Below, piece after piece: positions 45,576 through 52,872 of a DNA stretch of 52,872 nucleotides. Position 1 is the first letter of the stretch, and every line of letters starts with the position of its first letter. Made by a program: the position numbers and the translations under genes. The notes below the pieces were generated by a model. The model searched no databases and was not told where the DNA came from. It worked only from the letters and a program-made list of their open reading frames with translations. This DNA is from Chloroflexota bacterium (GTDB lineage: Bacteria > Chloroflexota > Anaerolineae > Caldilineales > Caldilineaceae). Location: positions 1 through 52,872 of the forward strand of contig QEUW01000007.1 in NCBI GenBank assembly GCA_003577005.1, given 5' to 3'.

Positions 45576-47045
45576 ATGCGCAAGCAAGCACCGAACCTCG
45601 ACTGGCAGATTGCGGAAAGTGATGCAGACTGGGAGCAGCTGTACGCCCCGGTGGTGCCGGACATTACCCCAGACACCAGCCGCTGTCGGCGCCTGAAGTA
45701 CTGCTTTTGGGGCGTGGCAGCCTTGCTCCTGCTGCTGACCACTGGTGGCCCCCGGTGGTGGCGCATCTTCCCCACTAGGACGCAGCAGACCGCAGCCGAA
45801 GTGACGACGGCACAACCGGTAGTCTCGGGAGTTGCCCAGCGGCCCGACCAGTTCGTCACCAGTGCTGTTAGTAACCAATCAGACGCGGATTGGTGGCTCC
45901 AGCATGGGCGGGAGGTGCTCGGTTTACGCGCCGCCATCCAAACCAGCGATCCAGATGGTCACCTTGACCTAGCATTGGATACGGTTGATGTTCAGCGTGA
46001 TCAGGCGGTCGCCCGCGTCGTTATGTATACCGAGCACGGAGAGCCGGCCTACCGGCAGACGCGCTTCTACCGGCGTACGGAGGAAGGTTGGCAGCAGACC
46101 GAGCCAGATGCTGCACTCTGGGGGCAGGAGCGCAGCCTGGAATCCCTGTTCGTAACCTTTTACTTTCGCCAGCAGGATGCGCCTGCCGTCTCTGCGGTGG
46201 CGGCCCAGGTGAACAATCTGTACACCACCCTGCGGCGCAATCTTGGCCTACCCCTCAAAGCCTGGGAAGAGAAGCTGGTGATCAACATACGTGTGACCCA
46301 GTCCCCTGCCCACGCAGCGTCACAGCTACCTGGGAGTGATAGGCTCATGGTAGCTTCGCCGGCCGTCTACCTGGCGCCGGTCGAGTTGACTGATGCCGAC
46401 CTGTTGGCGCAGTCGATTGCGCTGCCATTGCTCGATGATGTGTTGGCGCAAGCACAGGAGCGCCATGCGATTGGACCATCCTGGTGGCCCCTGCTAGCTG
46501 GTCTTCGCTTATGGCAACTCTGGGACCTCGATCTGCCCTTGGCGACCTGGCGGACAGAGGTGGTGCGGTGGGTCTATGCCGCCGAGCCGGCCATCCCGCC
46601 GGGACAGCCGCTCGCCCTGCCAGTTCACTACGAGGAGCTTTGCGCTGCGCACACCCGCTGGATGTCGGCTCCAGTGCAGCTCGGCATCCCCCTGTTGTGC
46701 ACTGAAGTGGATTGGAAAAACCGGTACTTCGCTGCGTGGGGCCCGCATGACCCACCTATGCGCCTGAACCAGCTCGCCATGTCGACGTCACCCAATGAGT
46801 ACATCGGTCAAGCAGCCTCAAGCTATGTATCCCACCCGGGTCAAACAGTGGCGCTGGCGACGCTTATCGACTATGCCGTGGCCACCTACGGGCGGGAGCG
46901 CCTGCCTGCGCTGGTGGCGGGCTTGGGCCAATACGACAGATGGGACACCCTCATCCCCGCCGTGTATGGTGTCTCTGCCAGCGAGTTCGAGCAGGGCTGG
47001 CAGAAGTATTTGGTAGCCCACTATGGTATTTCCTCGCCCCCATAG
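45576..47045 (+). CDS. Membrane-anchored hypothetical protein
   Basis: 489 residues. A ~38-residue cytoplasmic N-tail (SDADWEQLYAPVVPD) leads to one membrane segment (KYCFWGVAALLLLLTTGG). The extracytoplasmic part is about 420 residues and mostly alpha-helical. Its C-terminal region (ATLIDYAVATYGRERLPALVAGLG, then GVSASEFEQGWQKYLVAHYG) resembles the tail of peptidase-MA-like gluzincins, but I see no HExxH motif, so activity is doubtful. The gene starts 5 bp after the NTF2-like gene. Confidence 0.7.
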   Translation: MRKQAPNLDWQIAESDADWEQLYAPVVPDITPDTSRCRRLKYCFWGVAALLLLLTTGGPRWWRIFPTRTQQTAAEVTTAQPVVSGVAQRPDQFVTSAVSNQSDADWWLQHGREVLGLRAAIQTSDPDGHLDLALDTVDVQRDQAVARVVMYTEHGEPAYRQTRFYRRTEEGWQQTEPDAALWGQERSLESLFVTFYFRQQDAPAVSAVAAQVNNLYTTLRRNLGLPLKAWEEKLVINIRVTQSPAHAASQLPGSDRLMVASPAVYLAPVELTDADLLAQSIALPLLDDVLAQAQERHAIGPSWWPLLAGLRLWQLWDLDLPLATWRTEVVRWVYAAEPAIPPGQPLALPVHYEELCAAHTRWMSAPVQLGIPLLCTEVDWKNRYFAAWGPHDPPMRLNQLAMSTSPNEYIGQAASSYVSHPGQTVALATLIDYAVATYGRERLPALVAGLGQYDRWDTLIPAVYGVSASEFEQGWQKYLVAHYGISSPP

Positions 47046-47105
47046 TAAAATAGACGAACAGATCGTCTGGCGTGGGCTGCGCCAACACAACGAGGAGTCG
47101 AAGAA

Positions 47106-47582
47106 ATGAACAGTGCATGGATAGCGTTCAAGGCAGAGGTGATTGCCCAGTATCAGGAACAGAAGCAGATGGCCGATGCAGCGTTAGGGAGGGTCGATGA
47201 TGCGCTCTTCTTTGCGCATCTACGGGAAAACGGGGATGACCATACCAATAGCCTTGCTGTGTTAGTCAAACACATCAGCGGCAATTTTATCTCACGCTGG
47301 ACTGACTTTTTGATGACCGATGGCGAAAAACCGACTCGCCAGCGACCGCGCGAATTTCTGCACGAAGTGAGCGATAACCGCGCCCAGATCATGCAACGCT
47401 GGGAAGAAGGCTGGCGCCTCCTCTTCACCAGCCTTGAATCGCTCCAGGAAGCAGATTTTGCCAAAACCGTCTACATCCGCGGCGAGGCGCACAGCGTGGT
47501 CAAAGCCATCCTGCGCAACCTGCTCCATGCCACCCACCACATCGGGCAGATCGATCTGTTGGCGAGTGCGTTGAGGAAGTGA
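47106..47582 (+). CDS. DinB/DUF1572 family protein
   Basis: 158 residues, ATG with GAGGAG upstream. The helix bundle shows NSLAVLVKHISGNFISRWTDF and the C-terminal HATHHIGQIDLLA, with the His residues that bind metal in DinB-like proteins. Members include thiol-dependent metalloenzymes and damage-inducible proteins. The reaction is not known here. A small hairpin (47052-47068) lies in the upstream gap. It is followed 4 bp later by the broken acetamidase gene, so the two were likely one operon. Confidence 0.88.
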   Translation: MNSAWIAFKAEVIAQYQEQKQMADAALGRVDDALFFAHLRENGDDHTNSLAVLVKHISGNFISRWTDFLMTDGEKPTRQRPREFLHEVSDNRAQIMQRWEEGWRLLFTSLESLQEADFAKTVYIRGEAHSVVKAILRNLLHATHHIGQIDLLASALRK

Positions 47583-47586
47583 TCAT

Positions 47587-48531
47587 ATGATCCACCACCT
47601 TGACCCAAATGTGAGCAATTTTCAAGGCTGTTTTTCGCGCGAACGCCCGCCGATTCTCACGATTGATTCAGGTGACACCGTGGTCTGCCGCACGCTCGAT
47701 TGTGGCTGGGGGTTGGACCCCTTTGCCGCGCTCGACGAGGGCGATGTCACCGCCAAACGCATTCCACTGGAGCAACGCCATGACCCGCAGCACGACGACG
47801 GGCACTGTCTGGTCGGCCCGATTGCCGTGCGCGGCGCAGAACTGGGCATGGTGTTGGAGATCGCAATCCACGAGGTACAACCCGGCCCCGTCGGCGCCAC
47901 CTAGGTAGGCGAGGTGCGCGACTGGCTGCCGCAGCTGGGGATTGACGGCTATGCGTTCATTCCCTGGCAGCTCGATGCGCTGCAGGGCGTTGCCACCAGC
48001 CCGTGGAGCCATCAGCTACGGCTGCGCCCGTTTCTGGGCATCATTGGCGTTGCGCCGGCTGCACCCGGCATCCACAGCACCATGCCCCCACGCACCACCG
48101 GCGGCAACCTGGACTGCAAAGAGTTGGTTGCCGGTAGTACCCTCTATCTCCCGATTGAAGTGTCGGGTGCGCTGCTCTCCTTTGGGGATGGCCATGCCGT
48201 GCAGGGCGACGGCGAAGTGGGAGGCACGGCCATCGAATGTGGCATGGCGCGCGTGGCGCTGACGATACGCGTGCGCGAGGATCTACAAATGAGTTGGCCG
48301 CAAGCTGACACACCGGCCGGCTGGCTGACCTTTGGCCTGCATCAGGACCTGACCGAGGCGATGCTGATTGCCCTCAACGGCATGTTGGATGTAATGATGA
48401 GCCGACTGAAGATTGACCGCGCACAAGCCCTGGCGCTGGCCAGCCTGACGGTGGATCTGCGCATCACCCAAATCGTGAACGACGTGGGAGTGCATACCCT
48501 GTGGACGGATCGCTTGCGCGTGACAAATTGA
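47587..48531 (+). pseudogene. Acetamidase/formamidase gene interrupted by in-frame TAG
   Basis: The 315-codon frame matches acetamidase/formamidase (FmdA/AmdA) of ~310 residues over its whole length. The N-terminal part (LDPNVSNFQGCFSRERPPIL, DSGDTVVCRTLDC) and C-terminal part (STMPPRTTGGNLDCKELV, SFGDGHAVQGDGE) are both intact and in the same frame. A single TAG at 47902-47904 cuts it after residue 105. A GTG 10 bases later could restart translation, giving a split protein. The enzyme would hydrolyse short amides to acid and ammonia. A recent nonsense mutation is the simplest reading; sequencing error or readthrough are possible. Confidence 0.8.
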
Positions 48532-48594
48532 GCTGTGACCCTGCGAGGTGCTTTGCTAGGAACACAACTCGACGGTGCCGTATGCACGGTCGAC

Positions 48595-48718
48595 TCTCGT
48601 CGGGTCCGCCTTTATAGGCCTAATTGAATCACTCAAATGACAGGGCCAACAGGAGAAAACTGTTGGCCCTGTTGTTTTTGTTATAGGCTGATGCACGAGC
48701 ATGGTCGCGGGTTCGACT
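48595..48718 (+). repeat. Direct repeat copy 2: tRNA-Asp 3' end, terminator and T-arm-like sequence
   Basis: Starts TCTCGTCGGGTCCGC at 48595-48609, the last part of tRNA-Asp, and continues with the terminator (ACAGGGCCAACAG, 48640-48652, with 48660-48672 and a T-rich tail) to GCGGGTTCGACT. The rest of the tRNA is absent, so this copy is not functional. It marks the right end of the candidate island. Confidence 0.75.
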
Positions 48719-49287
48719 CGGTATGACCTTCTTTTCTCTTTCCCTGTGAGATGCCAGCGATCCGTACTGAAATCGTGGTCACATCGCGGCCATGGCTGTC
48801 TTAGTTGAGTCGACCAGTCGCGACCGGTTTTGAGGCCATAGAGAGTCGCAGAGAAGGGAATTGGGAATAGCGGCGGGATGCTTGTTGGTTGGTTGAATCG
48901 ATGCCTCTATCTTCACTGGGTCGTGGCGTGACGGTCGAACGGCCAATTGTGTTCACGCGACATCATATTGGAAACCAAGGCCAATAACCTCGCGCTGAAG
49001 CCAGCAAGGCCAGACGATACTGGACTAACCCATGACCCTGCCTGGACCGCCTCGTCCGTCCTCACATCCACAACACGAGCAAAGCCGATGGTCTGCGCGT
49101 AGTAGCCCTTGCTCGCGACCGGACATCCCGGTGGGCGATTGCTGGTTTTTCGAATGGATTACTTGACAGGGGACGCGATAATGCCGAAAATAGTTCGCAA
49201 CATTGCTCGCTTTTCTTGCAAGGGATGGGCTGTGATGGCGGTAATGTGGCAAGCGGTCTGTCATCTACGTGGGTACGTCGGTCCACT
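48719..49287. other. Gene-free region between island end and SARP gene
   Basis: About 570 bp without a convincing gene. A TTGACA (49163-49168) with a weak AT-rich -10 (near 49186) may drive the following gene. No repeats noticed. Confidence 0.5.
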
Positions 49288-52200
49288 ATGTCAACGCTTC
49301 AGATCCAGCTGCTCGGCGGCTTCCAACTCCACCTTGACGATGCACCCGTGACGACCATCAACCAGACGCGCCAGCAAGCTTTGCTGGCCTATCTGCTCCT
49401 GCACTGCTACGCCCCGCAGCTCCGCCAGCACTTGGCCTTCCTCTTCTGGCCCGACACCTCTGAACCTCAGGCTCATACTAATCTCCGTCAGTTGCTGCAT
49501 CACTTGCGCCGCGCCTGGCCTACTGTGAGCGATTTTTTGCAGATCGATGCCAGGACCTTACAGTGGAAGCCAGAGGCCGCCTTCACCCTTGACATCATGA
49601 CATTCGAGCAGGCTCTGGCGCGGGCGGCGGCAGCGATGCACGCTGCGCAATTGGAGGCGGCACGCACGGCGCTCACCCAAGCGATTGACCTGTATGGCGG
49701 TGACCTGTTGCCCGGTTGCTATGAAGAGTGGCTCCTGACGGAGCGGGAGCGGCTCCGCCAACGCTTTCTCGATGCTTTGGAGCAACTGGTGGTGCTCTAC
49801 GAACGCCAGCGGGACTACCTAACTGCGATCCACTACGCCCAGCGTCTCCTGCGCACCGACCCGCTGCACGAGACGACCTATCGGCGGTTGATGCGTCTGT
49901 ATGCCCTCAATGGCGACCGCGCTAGTGCCCTGCGGACCTATCATGTCTGTGCCACGAACCTTGAGCGTGAACTGGACGTGGAACCAAACCAAGAGACCCA
50001 GGACGCTTATGCGCGTTTGCTCAGGATGGAGATACCGCTGGTGCTTGGCACGGCGACGGCGGCACGAACTGCCGCTGGGGAACGTCTGATCGGACGCCAA
50101 CCAGCGTGGGAAACGCTTCAAGCGGCATGGCAGATGGCTATGCACGGGCGCGCCCGCTTTGTGTGCATTCGGGGGGAAGCAGGTATCGGCAAGACCCGGA
50201 TGGCCGAAGAACTGCTCCATTGGGCTCAACGTCAAGGTATCGCTCAGGCGCGCACCCGCGCCTATGCCGCCGAAGGAAGCTTGGCCTATGCCCCGGTCAC
50301 CGAGTGGTTGCGAGCGGAGGTGTTTCAGCCGGCCAGAAAGCAGTTGTCCGATGTCTGGCTCAGCGAAGTGGCCCGCTTGCTGCCTGAGATTCTGGTCGAA
50401 CGACCGGATCTGCCCCGTCCCGATCCGCTGACCGAGCGCTGGCAGCGCCAACCGTTCTTCGAAGCGCTGGCCCGCATGATTTTATCCGGTAGTCAACCCT
50501 TATTGTTGCTGATCGATGATTTGCAGTGGTGTGACCCCGAGACGTTGGAGTGGCTGGCATATCTGCTGCGGTTTGACCCTCGGGCACGGCTGTTGATCAT
50601 CGGCACGGCGCGCCCCGAAGAACTGGACATCGATCATCCCTTGCTGCCGCTCTTGATGCATCTCCGCAACGCTGAACAACTGACTGAGCTTGACCTGAGC
50701 CCGTTAGATGAAACTGACACGGTAGCCCTGGCCCGGCAAGTGACCAACCAGGTGCTTGATCCTAGCGTGCTGGCAAAACTGTATCAGGAGACTGAAGGTA
50801 ATCCGCTGTTCGTCGTCGAGACCATACGGGCAAGCCTGAGCCATCAGCCAGTGGCGATTGGGGATCGGGAGACAGCAGCTTCCCTTGCTCCTCTCCCCTC
50901 GCTGTCACCCAAAATTCACGCCGTCATCCACGCTCGTCTGACACAACTTTCCCCGGCTGCCCGTGCGTTGGCGCAGGTGGCAGCCACCATTGGGCGGGCG
51001 TTCACGGTTGATGTGCTGGCTGCGGCCAGTGGCTGTGAGGAAGAAGCATTGGTGCGCAGTTTGGATGAGCTTTGGCAGCGGCGCATTGTGCGTGAGCAGG
51101 GCGCCAACACCTACGACTTTAGCCATGACCGCATCCGTGACGTTGCCTACGGCGACATGAGACCGGCGCGCCGGCGAATGTTGCACCGCCGTGCGGCCCA
51201 AGCCTTGGAAAAGCTCTACAGTGACAACCTTGATGCCATTTGTGGTCAGCTTGCCGTTCACTATGAGCAGGCTGGTTTGACGCAACAAGCCATCACGTAT
51301 CATCGACGCGCCGCGACAGCCGCTCATCATCTCGTGGCTTATCCAGAGATGGAAGCACACCTCAACAAGAGTCTGGCTTTGTTGGATTTGCTGCCAGCTA
51401 CGCCGGAGCATTTGGAGAAAAAACTAGAGATTTTATCGCTCATGGGAGGTATTTTTCTCATCAGCAAAGGGTTTACGGCCCCAGAAGCCGAGGAGGTTCT
51501 GACCAAAGCAAAGGAGCTTTGCTACTCTGTTGGCAATAGCGAAACTCGCTTTGCAGTGCTGTGTGGGCTGCGAGTTTATTGGGGGAAACGCTGTTGTTGG
51601 GAAGTAGCCGCTGAACTCAATCAAGAATTGCTCCACCTGGCGCAAGAGACCCAGAACCCGGTCCATCTGCAGGCTGCCTTGCGGCTCACAGGCGCTCTCG
51701 CCTTTCATCAAGGAAAACTGCGGGAGGCGTACACCTATTTCGAGCGAGCGATTGCGCTCTATCAGGCCAATCAGCGGCTCAGCGATACCCATGATCATGA
51801 GCAAGACCAAGGGATCTCCAATCTGCGCTACAGCTTATGTACGCTCTGGCTGCTTGGCTATCCAGATCAAGCCCAAGCCAGAATGAAGGAAATGCTGGCC
51901 AGGACGCGCAAACTTGCGCGCCCTTTCGACCTGCTGATTTCCGTAGATTTTGCCATGGACTTGGAACATCACCTGCGTAGGCCGCAAGCCGCACGCGCAT
52001 TAGCCGCAGAGTACACCGCGTTGACAGCCAAATATCCCTATCCCTACTGTATGGTGTATGAGCTTGTCTTTCGCGGGTGGGCGCTTGCTGAACAGGGAGA
52101 AACGGTTGAGGGCTTATCGCTGCTCAACCAAGGCATTGAAATGTTGCGCAAGATGAATATTTTCCTCTTTTGGCCGCAAGCGCTGACACTGCTCATTGAT

Positions 52201-52590
52201 GCCTACAGACTCGCCAAACAGTACGCCCAGGGGTTGTCCCTGGTGACAGAAACGCTGGCCTTTGTTGCAGAAACAGGTGAGCAGTACTGGAATGCAGAGT
52301 TCCACCGGCTCAAAGGCGAATTCTTACAAGCGCAAGGCGGCCGCGTCAACGAGATCGAGCTATGTTTTCAGGAAGCCCTGACCATTGCCCGCCAGCAGGG
52401 CGCCAAATCGTTGGAATTGCGTGCGGCCATCAGCCTGGCGCGCCTGTGGCAACAGCAAGGTAAAGATGACGAGGCGCGCAGTTTGCTGGCGGAAATCTAT
52501 GGCTGGTTCACCGAAGGTTTTGATACCGCTGATCTGCAAGAGGCGAAGATTTGCAGCAATAAGTTGAATCCTTTCCGGAAGTCTGGATAG
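49288..52590 (+). CDS. SARP-type regulator with ATPase and TPR repeats
   Basis: 1100 residues from ATG 49288; an upstream TTG at 49216 is unlikely. The N-terminal winged helix (IQLLGGFQLHLDDAPV, RQHLAFLFWPDTSEPQAHTNLRQ) and a bacterial transcriptional activation domain (about 95-245, LYGGDLLPGCYEEWLL, RLLRTDPLHETTYRRLMRLYA) have the classical SARP order. An AAA-type ATPase follows (Walker A GEAGIGKT near 296-303, Walker B LLLLIDDLQW), then TPR repeats to the end. SARPs activate genes by binding direct heptamer repeats near the -35; such repeats (TAGAACG) lie at 52631-52660, just downstream. It probably controls the next gene in response to nucleotide or protein signals. Confidence 0.88.
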   Translation: MSTLQIQLLGGFQLHLDDAPVTTINQTRQQALLAYLLLHCYAPQLRQHLAFLFWPDTSEPQAHTNLRQLLHHLRRAWPTVSDFLQIDARTLQWKPEAAFTLDIMTFEQALARAAAAMHAAQLEAARTALTQAIDLYGGDLLPGCYEEWLLTERERLRQRFLDALEQLVVLYERQRDYLTAIHYAQRLLRTDPLHETTYRRLMRLYALNGDRASALRTYHVCATNLERELDVEPNQETQDAYARLLRMEIPLVLGTATAARTAAGERLIGRQPAWETLQAAWQMAMHGRARFVCIRGEAGIGKTRMAEELLHWAQRQGIAQARTRAYAAEGSLAYAPVTEWLRAEVFQPARKQLSDVWLSEVARLLPEILVERPDLPRPDPLTERWQRQPFFEALARMILSGSQPLLLLIDDLQWCDPETLEWLAYLLRFDPRARLLIIGTARPEELDIDHPLLPLLMHLRNAEQLTELDLSPLDETDTVALARQVTNQVLDPSVLAKLYQETEGNPLFVVETIRASLSHQPVAIGDRETAASLAPLPSLSPKIHAVIHARLTQLSPAARALAQVAATIGRAFTVDVLAAASGCEEEALVRSLDELWQRRIVREQGANTYDFSHDRIRDVAYGDMRPARRRMLHRRAAQALEKLYSDNLDAICGQLAVHYEQAGLTQQAITYHRRAATAAHHLVAYPEMEAHLNKSLALLDLLPATPEHLEKKLEILSLMGGIFLISKGFTAPEAEEVLTKAKELCYSVGNSETRFAVLCGLRVYWGKRCCWEVAAELNQELLHLAQETQNPVHLQAALRLTGALAFHQGKLREAYTYFERAIALYQANQRLSDTHDHEQDQGISNLRYSLCTLWLLGYPDQAQARMKEMLARTRKLARPFDLLISVDFAMDLEHHLRRPQAARALAAEYTALTAKYPYPYCMVYELVFRGWALAEQGETVEGLSLLNQGIEMLRKMNIFLFWPQALTLLIDAYRLAKQYAQGLSLVTETLAFVAETGEQYWNAEFHRLKGEFLQAQGGRVNEIELCFQEALTIARQQGAKSLELRAAISLARLWQQQGKDDEARSLLAEIYGWFTEGFDTADLQEAKICSNKLNPFRKSG

Positions 52591-52630
52591 AACGTCCTTA
52601 TCCTCTCACTCACCTCCAAACATCTCCTCA

Positions 52631-52660
52631 TAGAACGCCACATAGAACGTTTTTAGAACG
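52631..52660 (+). promoter_or_regulatory. SARP-box-like array of three TAGAACG heptamers
   Basis: TAGAACG occurs at 52631-52637, 52643-52649 and 52654-52660, spacing 12 and 11 bp, about one helical turn. A TATCTT that could be a -10 starts 11 bases after the third copy. A fourth TAGAACG overlaps the stop of the SARP gene (52588-52594). The gene starting at 52774 lies 113 bp downstream. Confidence 0.5.
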
Positions 52661-52773
52661 CCCCGCTGTCTATCTTACTACCATAAGCAGTTAGTCCACA
52701 GCACCGTCACTCGCGCAAGCGATTTGTTCGCCCACGGTTGTGTTTTGCGCCGGTTTGGTGAGAACGAGGAACT

Positions 52774-52872
52774 ATGCCGTCCGATCAGCCGCACCCGCGC
52801 ACGCATCTCTTCACAGTGCGGTTGTGGGTTGAACGGTATGGCGATGACCAGCGCGAGGTGCGGATGCAGGTC
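52774..52872 (+). CDS. Unknown protein, C-terminus cut by window edge
   Basis: 33 codons seen. The ATG is preceded by GAGGAACT. The start (TVRLWVERYGDDQREVRMQV) is hydrophilic with an alternating beta pattern and no signal peptide. A similar short protein often sits near STAND-type regulators in Chloroflexota, to the best of my recollection; I do not assign a function. It lies downstream of the SARP-type gene and its heptamer array and may be its target. Confidence 0.6.
   Translation, partial: MPSDQPHPRTHLFTVRLWVERYGDDQREVRMQV

Larger units (their letters stand above)
40386..48700. mobile_element. Candidate genomic island bounded by duplicated tRNA-Asp 3' end
   Basis: An 8.2-kb segment between the two 120-bp direct repeats. 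It carries the NB-ARC/TPR/SARP regulator, a hydrolase lipoprotein, an NTF2-like protein, a membrane protein, a DinB-like protein and a broken acetamidase gene. No integrase, transposase or plasmid gene was seen, so it could be an immobile remnant. The second repeat lacks the 5' part of the tRNA, as expected for an attR. Segmental duplication is the alternative. Confidence 0.5.

Overview
The window looks like a chromosomal piece of a Chloroflexota bacterium, probably from the Anaerolineae/Caldilineae side. This is an inference: the DNA is GC-rich, and it combines a CUT1 sugar transporter, SH3-domain lipoproteins, large STAND-type ATPase/TPR regulators with SARP-like domains, DUF2723 and GT39 membrane glycosyltransferases, and many word-repeat hairpins between genes. 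No rRNA, CRISPR array or transposase was seen. One tRNA (Asp, GTC) is present.

Layout. 1-5135 (minus): a secreted protein cut by the left edge, then a sugar-uptake operon (binding lipoprotein, two permeases, GH43 glycosidase lipoprotein). 5507-15372: DUF3307 membrane protein, a CRP-family regulator, a large secreted DNRLRE/zincin-like protein, a 1407-residue soluble-adenylyl-cyclase-like protein and a divergent LuxR-type response regulator. 15427-20677: sucD and sucC, NUDIX hydrolase, sugar epimerase/dehydratase, two small hypotheticals. 20813-29563: two SH3 lipoproteins feeding a GT39 transferase, a single-domain response regulator, rplI, and a DUF2723 membrane protein. 29799-40236: a class I amidotransferase-fold hydrolase, a truncated AlkZ-like remnant, gyrA, an AlbA/RecG-C-like ATPase, lepB-deoC-CxxC protein, an MBL hydrolase, and a CoA-disulfide-reductase-like flavoenzyme. 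40313-48718: tRNA-Asp followed by an 8.2 kb segment closed by a second copy of the tRNA 3' end and its terminator, which looks like a genomic island. 49288-52872: a second SARP-ATPase-TPR regulator followed by a helically phased heptamer repeat and the start of another gene.

Three threads join these parts. First, a possible cAMP circuit: a cyclase with the two-domain plus ATPase plus TPR layout of soluble adenylyl cyclase, a CRP-family protein whose recognition helix keeps the three CRP base-reading residues, and a perfect TGTGA-N6-TCACA box upstream of the first secreted protein. Second, a SARP-like regulator sits just upstream of three TAGAACG heptamers spaced 11-12 bp, the arrangement SARPs are known to read. 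Third, at least eight loci carry hairpins built from short tandem words followed by their inverted copies; the words differ from locus to locus, most lie at gene ends, and two are kept in frame inside coding sequences.
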